From Phycisphaerales bacterium (GTDB lineage Bacteria > Planctomycetota > Phycisphaerae > Phycisphaerales > UBA1924), in contig JAJVHS010000023.1 in assembly GCA_022072615.1 (NCBI GenBank), forward strand, positions 21,917 to 68,764: a DNA stretch of 46,848 bases, in the 5' to 3' direction. Positions within the stretch are counted from its first letter, which is position 1. Each line of letters opens with the position of its first letter. A program made the position numbers and the translations under genes. Below are positions 16,431 to 24,803 of this stretch, piece after piece. The notes beneath the pieces were generated by a model that saw nothing but the letters and a program-made list of their open reading frames with translations, made no database searches and was not told where the DNA came from.

Positions 16431-17357
16431 TCAGTCGATCGTCTGGATCCGCTCGGACCGGAACTTGTCGATCACGTTGATGCTCTGCGGGTGCTTGTTG
16501 CCCTCGCCGAAGAAGCGGAGCTGGATCGTGTCCCCCGGCGCGCTCTTCACGAACGCCCCGTGGCCGTCGGTGAACACGTAGTGCCCGCCGGTGGCGCCGT
16601 GGTTGTCGTCGTTGCGGAACACCCCGCGCTTGTTCGGATCCGGATCCGTCCCGTAGTAGGCGTTGGTCGTGAGATCGTTGCCGTTGGTCTCGTCCCCGTA
16701 GATCGGCGCCGCGGTTACGATCACCGGCTCGTCGGTCTTCAGCCCGGCGAAGTACAGGTAGCTCAGGTTGTAGTACACCACGTCGCTCTCGCCCTCGGGC
16801 ACCCGCGGCACGTTGCTGGCGAACAGCGCGTTGGTCGTCGAGGGCGAGTAGTTGTTCTGCGTGTGGTTCATCACCGGGTCGCGCTTGTCCGCCGGGCACG
16901 TCAGCGAAGCAAACCCGTCAAGGTACCGCCGCATGATCGGCGTGATGTTCTTGTCCTCGTAGTACTCCGTCGAATCGCCCTCGCCGATGTCGCCGCCGAC
17001 CCACACCGGCTTCTGGCCCCGGTCGCCGATCTGGTTCAGGCTGAACAGCCCTGCCAGCCCGCCCCGGATCCACTGCTGGTCCAGCACGCGCCGGCCGCCC
17101 GTCGTCCCTTTCCCGGCCCACCGGTCCTTCGCCGTCGAGTTGAACGGGATCAGCGGGTACCAGTCCTTGCTGTCCTTCGCGTACAGCGTCATCGCCAGGC
17201 CCATCTGCCGGACACCCGACAGGCACTTGGCCGCCTTCGCCGTCGCGCGAGCCTTGCTCAGCGCCGGCAGCAGGATCCCCACCAGCAGCGCGATGACCGC
17301 GATCACCACGAGCAGCTCGATGAGGGTGAATGCTCGACGCGTGGGATGCTGGGGCAT
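16431..17357 (-). CDS. Prepilin-type cleavage/methylation protein (H-X9-DG-like pseudopilin)
   Basis: This is a 308-aa protein. The N-terminus RRAFTLIELLVVIAVIALLVGILLPAL is a type IV prepilin signal: cleavage before Phe10, with Glu14 at mature position +5. KARATAKAAKCLSGVRQMGLAMTLYAKD follows, as in the large planctomycete pseudopilin-like families. Near the C-terminus, NHGATGGHYVFTDGHGAFV resembles the H-X9-DG motif with one extra residue. It is expected in the inner membrane or periplasm after processing by a prepilin peptidase. ATG 17357 has AGGAG at 7 nt spacing; a TTG at 17372 is less likely. It precedes the sugar permease on the same strand, and such proteins often accompany polysaccharide-use loci. 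A heptamer repeat abuts its stop. Confidence 0.88.
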   Translation of the reverse strand: MPQHPTRRAFTLIELLVVIAVIALLVGILLPALSKARATAKAAKCLSGVRQMGLAMTLYAKDSKDWYPLIPFNSTAKDRWAGKGTTGGRRVLDQQWIRGGLAGLFSLNQIGDRGQKPVWVGGDIGEGDSTEYYEDKNITPIMRRYLDGFASLTCPADKRDPVMNHTQNNYSPSTTNALFASNVPRVPEGESDVVYYNLSYLYFAGLKTDEPVIVTAAPIYGDETNGNDLTTNAYYGTDPDPNKRGVFRNDDNHGATGGHYVFTDGHGAFVKSAPGDTIQLRFFGEGNKHPQSINVIDKFRSERIQTID

Positions 17358-17716
17358 GGGAGCGCTCCTCAATCCTCGGATAATCAGTCCACCGGTATCC
17401 TAACCCTCTGGAAACGTCTTGTAATCGTTTCCGGACCGCCTTTGGACGCGGCAGCCCGCGATTTGGACCCCCTGCTTGATAAGAAACAGGGGTTTTCCTT
17501 TGGCCTGCTTCTCGGACCTGAGAATCCCGGCAGATCCCGCGATCCACGGGCGAAACGAGTCCAAATTCCCTTCAATGTAAGCGTTTTTCAGGCTACCCTC
17601 TTGGCAAGAGAGAGGAGTTCCGACTCCCCAAACGCATCGGCACATGCAAGCCGTCGTCGGCTTGATGAACGTGGTTCCCTCGCGGCATCTGACCGCGGAC
17701 TTTTGGAGGCAGATCG
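17358..17716. promoter_or_regulatory. Divergent control region rich in inverted repeats
   Basis: This 359-bp gap lies between the divergent pseudopilin and 659-aa surface protein genes and has no supported gene. Features seen: GGAAACG (17410-17416) / CGTTTCC (17426-17432), a LacI-like 23-bp dyad; TTTGGAC boxes at 17441-17447 and 17462-17468, 21 bp apart; their inverse GTCCAAAT at 17559-17566; CCCCTG/CAGGGG followed by TTTT (17469-17496); and a 13-bp palindrome CTCTTGGCAAGAG at 17598-17610. The cluster suggests one or more regulators acting on both genes. Binding is inferred. Confidence 0.45.
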
Positions 17717-19696
17717 ATGAGGTTCCCCATTGTTTCGGCGGCTCTTCTTGCGGCCTTGGCGGGTACGGCGGCGGCTCAGCCCGTGACCGTCGATGGTCAG
17801 CGCGACGCCCTCTACGGCGACGCCAAGTGGGTGCAGGCCAACCCCACCCAGTTCGGCGACAATCAGCCCGTGCCCTTCGACACCGCGAGCGTCTCCACCG
17901 GCATTGAAGTGAAGATCCCGCTGTCGGTCCTCGGCGGCGCGACCCAAGTCAAGCTCGTCGCCTTCGTCAACGCCGGCTGCAACTGCTTCCTCTCCAACCA
18001 GGTCCTCGGCAGCCTCAGCGGCCAGCTCGGCAACCTCGGCGGCCCCGGCGGCGTCAACTTCGAAACCCTCGCCGGCACGCAGACGGTCACCATCGACCTC
18101 AACAGCCTGCCCGTCTTCACGCCCACGCTCGACGGTTTCCGCGACGGCTCCTACACCTCCGCCCTCGCGCTGCAGACCAACTTCACCCAGTTCGGCGACT
18201 CCACCGCCGGCACGCCCACCGGCGGCGGCGGATCCGAGCTCGACAACCTGCACGCCGCGATCGACACCGCCGGCGGCAACCTCGTGCTGTTCATCGGCGG
18301 CAACCTCGAGGCCAACGGCAACTCGCTCGACCTCTTCCTCGACTTTGCCACCGGCGGCGACACCGTCCTCCAGTCCGGCGGCGTCTACGGCCAGGGCCGG
18401 CTCAACAACATGGCCGGCCTCACCTTCGAGAACGGCTTCGGCGCCGACTTCTACGTCGGCATCAACGGCAACGGCACCGACATCTACGTGGACGCGGGCG
18501 TCGTCACCGCCGGCGGCACCGGCTGGTACGTCGGCTATTCCAGCGGCTACGGCACCCCCACCGGCTTCACGCCCGGCGACAGCGGCGCCCCGCTCATCAT
18601 CCCCGCGGTCGACAACAGCAACATCGCCGGCGTGACCAGCGCGCCCCCGGTGGCCTCGCCCGACTTCGCCAGCGGCAGCGAGTTCGACAACGTCCATGCC
18701 CGCAAGTGGGGCAAGTGGCTCCTGCTGTTCATCGGCGGCAACCTCGAGAGCAACTACAACCACGCCGACGTCTTCCTCGACGTCGCGCCCGGCGGCCAGC
18801 ACTCCATCAGCGCCTTCAACATGGACGTCGACTACAACGCCCTCAACAAGCAGGGCCTCGGCGGCGACGGCTACGGCTGCCCCGGCCTGACTTTCGACAA
18901 CTCCCTCGACTGGGGCGATTTCGCCGCCGACTACTTCCTGAGCTGCGGCACAAACGGCACCGAGATGTACGCCAACGCAGCGCTGATGCGCACCGACGGC
19001 GTCGCGACCGACGGCGGCGGCAACAACCTCGACTACGGCGGCTACGACGGCGGCGTGAAGGCTGAGAACAACCCGATTACGTTCGACGGCTTCTTCAACG
19101 GCAACGAGAACCTCGGCCTCGTCGGCAGCGGCACCAATATCTACACCTCCTACGCCCCCCGCACCGCCGGCCTCAACAACCTCATCGAGCCCTACGGGTC
19201 GGTGCCCCCCGTCGGCGTGCCCGATCTCATCCACTTCTCGATCGATAACAGCAACGTCGGCGGCGTGACCGGCAGCACGGCCGACTACGCCGCGGCCGCC
19301 GCCGTGGACACCGGCCTCGAGTGGGCGATCGACCTCTCCGAAGCCGGCTGGAAGCCCGCCAACCTCGGCGAAGTCCACCCGATCATCAAGATCGCCGGCT
19401 ACATCAACGCCAGCAGCCACCAGTTCATGTCCAACCAGGTCATCGGCGGCCTGCCCGAAGGCTGGGGCAACCTCGGCGAGCCCTGCCTCGTCGACTTCAG
19501 CGCCATCGAGGGCGACCAGTTCGTCGTCCTCTGCCCGGCCGACGTCGACGGCACCGGCTTCGTCGACACCGACGACTACGACTACTTCGTCCAGCGCTTC
19601 GAGCTCGGCGAGGACGAGGCCGACTTTGACGCCTCGGGCTTCGTTGATACCGACGACTTCGACGCCTTCGTCCGCTGCTACGAGCGCGGCTGCTGA
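17717..19696 (+). CDS. Large secreted repeat protein with GC-type dockerin tail
   Basis: This is a 659-aa exported protein. The signal peptide ends near GTAAAQ. The body contains duplicated modules. LVLFIGGNLEANGNSLDLFLD recurs as LLLFIGGNLESNYNHADVFLD, and each is followed by a block with GLTFENGFGADFYVGINGNG or a close relative. A second repeated pair at the ends contains FVNAGCNCFLSNQVLGSL and YINASSHQFMSNQVIGGL. The C-terminus is the dockerin pair ADVDGTGFVDTDDYDYFV / ADFDASGFVDTDDFDAFV ending RGC. No enzyme motif is visible, and a structural or adhesin role is plausible. GGAGG lies 7 nt before ATG 17717. A strong terminator follows the stop. It is divergent from the pseudopilin and probably shares its control region. 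Confidence 0.87.
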   Translation: MRFPIVSAALLAALAGTAAAQPVTVDGQRDALYGDAKWVQANPTQFGDNQPVPFDTASVSTGIEVKIPLSVLGGATQVKLVAFVNAGCNCFLSNQVLGSLSGQLGNLGGPGGVNFETLAGTQTVTIDLNSLPVFTPTLDGFRDGSYTSALALQTNFTQFGDSTAGTPTGGGGSELDNLHAAIDTAGGNLVLFIGGNLEANGNSLDLFLDFATGGDTVLQSGGVYGQGRLNNMAGLTFENGFGADFYVGINGNGTDIYVDAGVVTAGGTGWYVGYSSGYGTPTGFTPGDSGAPLIIPAVDNSNIAGVTSAPPVASPDFASGSEFDNVHARKWGKWLLLFIGGNLESNYNHADVFLDVAPGGQHSISAFNMDVDYNALNKQGLGGDGYGCPGLTFDNSLDWGDFAADYFLSCGTNGTEMYANAALMRTDGVATDGGGNNLDYGGYDGGVKAENNPITFDGFFNGNENLGLVGSGTNIYTSYAPRTAGLNNLIEPYGSVPPVGVPDLIHFSIDNSNVGGVTGSTADYAAAAAVDTGLEWAIDLSEAGWKPANLGEVHPIIKIAGYINASSHQFMSNQVIGGLPEGWGNLGEPCLVDFSAIEGDQFVVLCPADVDGTGFVDTDDYDYFVQRFELGEDEADFDASGFVDTDDFDAFVRCYERGC

Positions 19697-19735
19697 TCCC
19701 GCCGCCGTCGATCGACTCGCCTGATCGCACCTCCC

Positions 19736-19765
19736 AAGGACCCGGCCCCGCGCCGGGTCCTTTTT
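19736..19765 (+). terminator. Rho-independent terminator after the 659-aa protein gene
   Basis: The stem AAGGACCCGGC with loop CCCGC pairs perfectly with GCCGGGTCCTT and runs into a T tract. It lies 40 bp after the stop codon. Confidence 0.92.
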
Positions 19766-19785
19766 CGTTTTTGACGTGAGCGCGG

Positions 19786-19791
19786 TACCCT
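19786..19791 (+). promoter_or_regulatory. Putative -10 box of the PAT-like acetyltransferase gene
   Basis: TACCCT is followed by CCACCC and the ATG at 19798. There is no Shine-Dalgarno sequence, which fits a leaderless start. A TTGACG at 19771-19776 is too close (9 nt) to serve as a normal -35. Confidence 0.3.
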
Positions 19792-19797
19792 CCACCC

Positions 19798-20283
19798 ATG
19801 CTCGTCCGGGACTTCGCCCAGCAGGACGTCGGCGCCGCCAACGCCCTCACCAACCACTTCATCGAGCACACGACCGTCCACTGGGGCCAGACGCCCGCCG
19901 CAGACGCCGAGTTCGCGCGCCTCTGGCGGTCGGGTTCGAAGACCCATCCGTGGCTCGTCGCCGAGCTCGACGGCCGCTTCGCCGGCTACGCCAAGGCATC
20001 GGTGTGGCGCGAGCGCGACGCCTACAGCCGCACGGCCGAGACCACCGTCTACGTCTCCCTCGACAAACACCGCCGCGGAGTCGGCCGGATCCTCATGCAG
20101 GCGCTGCTCGACCGTCTCCGCGCCGCCGGTTTCCACGCCGCCGTCGCGGGCATCGCGCTCCCCAACGACCCGAGCATCCGCCTCCACGAAGCCCTCGGAT
20201 TCACCTACGTCGGCACCTTCCACGAGGTCGGATGGAAGTTCGGACGCTGGCTCGACGCGGGCTTCTGGGAGCTGAAACTCTGA
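19798..20283 (+). CDS. GNAT acetyltransferase of the phosphinothricin/methionine-sulfone type
   Basis: This is a 161-aa cytoplasmic GNAT protein with the full layout of the PAT/MddA family. VRDFAQQDVGA comes near the start, then AGYAKASVWRERDAY, ETTVYVSLDKHRRGVGRILM (the acetyl-CoA binding loop), AGIALPNDPSIRLHEALGF and VGWKFGRWLDAGFW at the end. Members acetylate the amino group of phosphinothricin, methionine sulfoximine or similar amino-acid analogues. The native substrate in this organism is unknown. It follows a strong terminator, so it is transcribed independently, and it is convergent with the LamG dockerin gene. Confidence 0.88.
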   Translation: MLVRDFAQQDVGAANALTNHFIEHTTVHWGQTPAADAEFARLWRSGSKTHPWLVAELDGRFAGYAKASVWRERDAYSRTAETTVYVSLDKHRRGVGRILMQALLDRLRAAGFHAAVAGIALPNDPSIRLHEALGFTYVGTFHEVGWKFGRWLDAGFWELKL

Positions 20284-20300
20284 TCGCCGCGGCCCGACAC

Positions 20301-20336
20301 CTCGAGCCTCGAGGCTTGATGCCTCGATGCCTTCCC
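20301..20336 (-). repeat. 8-bp repeat directly after the LamG-dockerin stop codon
   Basis: On the plus strand the units are gcctcgag, gcttgat, gcctcgat and gccttccc, ending at the base before the TAG complement at 20337. It shares GCCTCGATGCCTTC and CTTGATGCCTC with the repeat at 973-1036, 19 kb away, which also follows the stop of a dockerin gene. Confidence 0.75.
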
Positions 20337-21521
20337 CTAACACCCCTTCTCGAACGCGAGCACAAACGCCGTGAAGTCGTCCGTGTCCACGAACCCAGTC
20401 CCGTCGAAGTCGGCCGAGATGTTCCCCGCCTCGAACGCCGCCACGAACGCGTCGTAATCGTCCGTGTCCAGGAATCCCGAGCAGTCAAAGTCCGCCCGGC
20501 AGATGGAGACCACCGCCGGCGTGCTCGTCATCGTCCCGCACGGCGCCGTCACCACCACGTCGTACACGCCCTCGTCCGAGGGATCGAGCACGTTGATCAC
20601 GTGCACCCTCTGGTTCGATCCCGCGATGTTGTTGCCGTTGAATCGCCACTGGTACGTCAGCGGGTCCGGGCCGCACGCCCCGAACTCCAGCACCACCCGG
20701 CTCCCCTGGCACTGCGTCACCGACTGCGGCTGCGAGTACACGTCAAAGCACGTCGCCGGCGCCTCCGAGTCGACCCGCGCCGGGTCGCTCGCCTCGGGCG
20801 CGCCCGTCAAACCGAGCACCCCGTGCCGGCCGTTGCCGCTGGAGTCGAACGCGTCCTGGCCGCTCGATTCGTTGAAGCCGTACGCGGCGAGCAGCCCCGG
20901 GTGCGACCCGATGAGCGGCCGCCCGACCGTGCAGTGGATCTCCGCCTCCGACCTGGCCACGTTCCACACCCGCACCTCGTCCAGGCTGAGGTCGGCGATC
21001 TGGTCGTTCCCGGTGAACAGATTCCCGATGACAAACTGCGCGCCCGTGCCCGCCGGCGTGATCGTCACCGACACCTGCCGCGAATCGATGAACTGGCCGT
21101 TGCGGAAGAAGTTGACGAACTGGCCGTCGTACGTGACGGCGATGTGCGTCCACTGGTTGAGCACGAACATCCCGCTCTGCAGCGTCGCGTAGGACCCCGA
21201 CCGCCCGAGGTTCAGCGACAGCAGCAGCTGCGGCACCCCGTTGAGCCCGAACACCCCCAGCTCGTACGCCGCGTCCTGCTGACGGCCCCACGACACGATC
21301 CCGCCGTAGCCCGCCGGCCCGTAGTCCCTCACGAAGATCCACGCCTCGAGGGTGAACGCGGCGGCGTCGAAGTTGCCCGAGCACGTCACCTGGTCGTCGA
21401 CGCCGTCGAACGACAGCGCACGCCCGAAATCCTGGGCGGCCGCGTCGGCGGCGGTTCCCGCCGCGATGATCAGGGGCAAGAGGCGACCCGTCCCACGGAC
21501 CGTTGCGTTCAGCCACGTCAT
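20337..21521 (-). CDS. Secreted LamG/Ig-domain protein with GC-type dockerin tail
   Basis: This is a 394-aa exported protein. The signal peptide ends near ADAAAQ. A concanavalin-like LamG domain follows: ALSFDGVDDQVTC, FTLEAWIFVRDYG, WTHIAVTYDGQFVNFFRNG, LDEVRVWNVARSEAEI and LLAAYGFNESSGQ. Then comes an Ig-like domain of about 80 residues (LTYQWRFNGNNIAG ... PSDEGVYDVVVTAPCG). The tail has loops ADFDCSGFLDTDDYDAFV and ADFDGTGFVDTDDFTAFV and ends EKGC. It probably binds carbohydrate or matrix at the cell surface. ATG 21521 has GAGGAG at 6 nt spacing. It lies downstream of the pyrophosphatase on the same strand, but a strong terminator separates them. An 8-bp repeat abuts its stop codon. Confidence 0.9.
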   Translation of the reverse strand: MTWLNATVRGTGRLLPLIIAAGTAADAAAQDFGRALSFDGVDDQVTCSGNFDAAAFTLEAWIFVRDYGPAGYGGIVSWGRQQDAAYELGVFGLNGVPQLLLSLNLGRSGSYATLQSGMFVLNQWTHIAVTYDGQFVNFFRNGQFIDSRQVSVTITPAGTGAQFVIGNLFTGNDQIADLSLDEVRVWNVARSEAEIHCTVGRPLIGSHPGLLAAYGFNESSGQDAFDSSGNGRHGVLGLTGAPEASDPARVDSEAPATCFDVYSQPQSVTQCQGSRVVLEFGACGPDPLTYQWRFNGNNIAGSNQRVHVINVLDPSDEGVYDVVVTAPCGTMTSTPAVVSICRADFDCSGFLDTDDYDAFVAAFEAGNISADFDGTGFVDTDDFTAFVLAFEKGC

Positions 21522-21642
21522 GCCAATCTCCTCACCCCGCCCTCCGGTTCTCCATCCGTCATTCCAAGCGCCGTGGTCCGTGAAATGCTCCTGAACCGCG
21601 CATGAAGGATCTCTCACGCGCCTTGTTTGGGCCCCGGCGTGC

Positions 21643-21677
21643 AAAAACAAGACGCCCCGGCGGTCGGCCGGGGCGTC
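21643..21677 (-). terminator. Rho-independent terminator after the membrane pyrophosphatase gene
   Basis: On the minus strand GACGCCCCGG pairs with CCGGGGCGTC around a 7-nt loop, followed by TTGTTTTTG. It lies about 50 bp after the stop of the pyrophosphatase gene. Confidence 0.9.
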
Positions 21678-21725
21678 GGGTGTCACACTGGGCAGGCACG
21701 CCCACCGGGCAGCCCGCCGCGGGGC

Positions 21726-24362
21726 CTACGCGTTCGCCCGCGTGCTGATCTGCATGCCGTAGAACGACCGGTACACGAAGAACAGCGAGACCAGGAAGAA
21801 CGCGACCGTCAGCACCGTCGTCAGCGTCGTGTGGGTGCTGCCCGACTTGAGGCTGATGGCCAGCTCGACCGCGAGCAGGCCGAACAGCGTCGAGAACTTG
21901 ATCACCGGGTTCATGGCGACCGACGACGTGTCCTTGAACGGGTCGCCCACGGTGTCGCCCACGACCGTCGCCGCGTGCAGGTCCGTCCCCTTCTTCTTCA
22001 GCTCGGTCTCGACGACCTTCTTGGCGTTGTCCCACGCGCCGCCCGCGTTGGCCATGAAGATCGCCTGGAACAGGCCGAACAGAGCCGTCGAGAGCAGGAA
22101 GCCGATGAAGAAGAACGAGTCGAAGAACGCGAACGCCAGGGTCGAGAAGAACACGCCCAGGAAGATGTTGAACATGCCCGCCTGCGCGTACCGCGTACAG
22201 ATGTCCACCACCCGCTTGCTGTCCTCGACGCTCGCCTTGGTCGTGCCCTCCAGGCGGATGTTCGCCTTGATGAACTCGACCGCCCGGTACGCGCCCGTCG
22301 AGACCGCCTGCGTCGACGACCCCGTGAACCAGTAGATCAGGCAGCCGCCGGAGATGAGCCCCAGCAGGAAGGGCGGGTGCAGCAGCGACATCTTCGCGAT
22401 CGCCGCCTGGTCCTCCAGGCCGTGCGTCAGGCCGACGATCAGCGCGAAGATCATCGTCGTCGCGCCCACCACCGCCGTCCCGATCAGCACCGGCTTGGCC
22501 GTGGCCTTGAACGTGTTGCCCGCGCCGTCGTTCTCTTCCAGGAACTCCTTGCCGCGCTCGAAGTCGGGTTCGAACCCGAAGTCGCGCTTGATCTCCTCCC
22601 TGATCCCCGGGATCGATTCGATCGTCGACAGCTCGAACACCGACTGCGCGTTGTCCGTCACCGGCCCGTACGAGTCCACCGCGATCGTCACCGGTCCCAT
22701 GCCAAGGAAGCCGAACGCCACCAGGCCGAACGCGAACACCGCCGGGGCCACCATCAGGTCGCCCAGGGTCTGGTTCGAGTCGTTGGGGATCCCCGTGATG
22801 AAGTACGCCGCCCCCATCAGGCCCAGGATCGCCATGCCCAGCCAGTACGCCGAGAAGTTGCCGGCGACGAAGCCCGACAGGATGTTCAGCGAGGCGCCGC
22901 CCTGCTCCGAGCTCGTCACCACCTCGCGCACGTGGCGCGACTCGGTCGACGTGAACACCTTCACCAGCTCGGGGATGATCGCCCCCGCCAGCGTCCCGCA
23001 GGTGATGATCGTCGAGAGCTTCCACCACAGCGTGGTGTCGCCCGCGATGTCCGGGATCAGCAGCTTGGACGCGATGAACGTCAGCACGATCGACAGGCCC
23101 GAGGTGATGAACACCAGGCTCGTCAGGGGCTTCTCGAAGTTCATGTGGTCGGCCTGGGCGTACTTGCCCCGGGCCAGCACGTGGTTGAAGAAGTACGCCG
23201 CCGCCGACGCGACCACCATGATGATGCGCATCACGAAGATCCACACCAGCAGCTGCACCTGCACCGTGCTCGCCGCCGCCGCCGCCTGCGCGAGCTGGTC
23301 GGCGCTGGCCGTCGCGGCCGTCGTGCCCGGGGGCAGGTACAGCCCCGGCAGGATCGCCAGCATGATGAACGAGATCAGCGCCACGCCCGTCACGCCGTAG
23401 GTCTCAAACCCGTCCGCCGAGGGGCCCACCGAGTCGCCCGCGTTGTCGCCCACGCAGTCCGCGATCACCCCGGGGTTCCGCGCGTCGTCCTCCTTGATCT
23501 TGAACACGATCTTCATCAGGTCCGACCCGATGTCCGCGATCTTCGTGAAGATGCCGCCCGCGATACGCAGCGCCGCCGCGCCCAGCGACTCACCGATCGC
23601 AAACCCGATGAAGCACTTGCCCGCAAGCTCGCTGGGCAGGAACAGCAGGATGACGAGCATGATCAGCAGCTCGACGCTGATCAGCGCCATGCCGATCGAC
23701 ATGCCCGCCTTCAGCGGGATGTCGTAGCACGGGAAGGGCTTGCCGCGCAGCGCGTTGAACGCCGCACGGCTGTTGGCGAACGTGTTCACCCGGATCCCGA
23801 ACCACGCCACGCCGTACGAACCGCCGATGCCGATCAGCGAGAACAGCAGGATCATCGCCATCTCGCCGGGCGAGACCTTCACCAGGAGCAGGAAGTACGC
23901 CGTCATCGCCGCCGCCACGAACGCCCACAGGATCATCAGGAACTTGCCCTGACGCAGCAGGTACGCCTTGCAGGTCTCGTAGATCAGCTCGGAGATCTCG
24001 AGCATCGACCGGTGGACCTGCATGTTCTTCAGCCGCTTGTAGATCCACAGCCCGAAGCCCAGGCCCAGCGCGCTGATCACCAGCCCGACCAGCAGCAGGT
24101 TGTGGCCGCTCTGGCCGCCGAGGAACTCGGCCTTCACGCCCGTCCCCGGGTTCGCCGTGTCGTTGGTCAGGTCCGGCATCACGATGTTCACTTCACCGCC
24201 GGGCTTGTGCGCCGCGGCCCCGTCGGCGGCCCACGCCCCCGCCGGCATCGCCAGCGAGCACAGGATCGCCAGGGTGCTCAGCGAGGCCATCGACCGGACG
24301 GCCACGGACCGGGAGGCTCGGATGACGGCGGCCAGTGTTGCGGCCAGGGAAAGTTCTTTCAC
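21726..24362 (-). CDS. hppA: Membrane-bound ion-translocating pyrophosphatase
   Basis: This is an 878-aa integral membrane protein that couples hydrolysis of pyrophosphate to pumping of H+ or Na+. The core motifs are present: KEDDARNPGVIADCVGDNAGDS, ADGFETYGVTGVALIS, VVGDTVGDPFKDTSSVAMNP and about 16 hydrophobic helices. GNTFKATAK has Lys at the position where potassium-dependent enzymes have Ala (GNTTAA), pointing to the potassium-independent type. The VGDNAGDSVGPSADGFET motif differs from the textbook VGDNVGDCAGMAADLFES and marks a divergent clade. About 60 N-terminal residues resemble a signal peptide plus a periplasmic extension. The start is GTG at 24362 with AGGAG 9 nt upstream. Ion specificity cannot be settled from sequence. 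Confidence 0.94.
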   Translation of the reverse strand: MKELSLAATLAAVIRASRSVAVRSMASLSTLAILCSLAMPAGAWAADGAAAHKPGGEVNIVMPDLTNDTANPGTGVKAEFLGGQSGHNLLLVGLVISALGLGFGLWIYKRLKNMQVHRSMLEISELIYETCKAYLLRQGKFLMILWAFVAAAMTAYFLLLVKVSPGEMAMILLFSLIGIGGSYGVAWFGIRVNTFANSRAAFNALRGKPFPCYDIPLKAGMSIGMALISVELLIMLVILLFLPSELAGKCFIGFAIGESLGAAALRIAGGIFTKIADIGSDLMKIVFKIKEDDARNPGVIADCVGDNAGDSVGPSADGFETYGVTGVALISFIMLAILPGLYLPPGTTAATASADQLAQAAAAASTVQVQLLVWIFVMRIIMVVASAAAYFFNHVLARGKYAQADHMNFEKPLTSLVFITSGLSIVLTFIASKLLIPDIAGDTTLWWKLSTIITCGTLAGAIIPELVKVFTSTESRHVREVVTSSEQGGASLNILSGFVAGNFSAYWLGMAILGLMGAAYFITGIPNDSNQTLGDLMVAPAVFAFGLVAFGFLGMGPVTIAVDSYGPVTDNAQSVFELSTIESIPGIREEIKRDFGFEPDFERGKEFLEENDGAGNTFKATAKPVLIGTAVVGATTMIFALIVGLTHGLEDQAAIAKMSLLHPPFLLGLISGGCLIYWFTGSSTQAVSTGAYRAVEFIKANIRLEGTTKASVEDSKRVVDICTRYAQAGMFNIFLGVFFSTLAFAFFDSFFFIGFLLSTALFGLFQAIFMANAGGAWDNAKKVVETELKKKGTDLHAATVVGDTVGDPFKDTSSVAMNPVIKFSTLFGLLAVELAISLKSGSTHTTLTTVLTVAFFLVSLFFVYRSFYGMQISTRANA

Positions 24363-24803
24363 GTTGCTTCACTCCTGCTTGGAGGGGACCGGCGGCGGTC
24401 GCCACGGAACGGCGGCGGTCTGGGAATCGGCTGTTTCCCCGCCGCAAACGCACTTTGTGCGTGCATGGGGGGAGCGGCCATCCGCCGGTTTGGTTGCAGA
24501 CTCTCTCAGTCGATGCTTCGAATCACGACCCCAGCGGACTCAACCCTTCTTCTCTTGCACGCCCGAAGACCGATGTCATGCGCCGACCGACCCCCGCTCG
24601 TGCCCGTGCATCCAGCCGGCGAAAACACCCGTGAGACCCCACCCCGGCGAGGGGAGTTAGTGTGGGGTAGCAGAGCCACAAGGTCAAGTCGGAACCCCCG
24701 GGATGCCGCCCTTCTTGTCGCCCCCGCTCCCGGCAACCCCTGGCCAAAAACAACACCGCCGAGCATTCCTGCCCGGCGGTTCAATGTTCGATCAGCGCTC
24801 CAC
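24363..24803. other. Intergenic region between rpsU and the pyrophosphatase gene
   Basis: This 441-bp stretch has no supported gene. It contains the rpsU terminator at its right end and a perfect short dyad ACGCAC-TTT-GTGCGT at 24448-24462, possibly a regulator site for the pyrophosphatase gene. I recognise no riboswitch by eye. Confidence 0.5.
24745..24780 (-). terminator. Rho-independent terminator after rpsU
   Basis: On the minus strand ACCGCCG pairs with CGGCGGT across a 12-nt loop and is followed by GTTGTTTTTGG. It lies 24 bp after the rpsU stop. Confidence 0.8.

Noticed and set aside
17469-17496. Intrinsic terminator (CCCCTG/CAGGGG with TTTT)
   Set aside because: No plus-strand gene lies upstream for it to end. 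I list it only as part of the control region.
17588-19795. A 735-codon open frame on the minus strand with many Val/Gly/Asp residues
   Set aside because: It mirrors the third-position bias of the 659-aa dockerin gene on the other strand and has no motif or ribosome site.
24363-24744. Riboswitch upstream of the pyrophosphatase gene
   Set aside because: A leader of suitable length exists, but I could not match any known riboswitch core by eye. A covariance-model search would decide.
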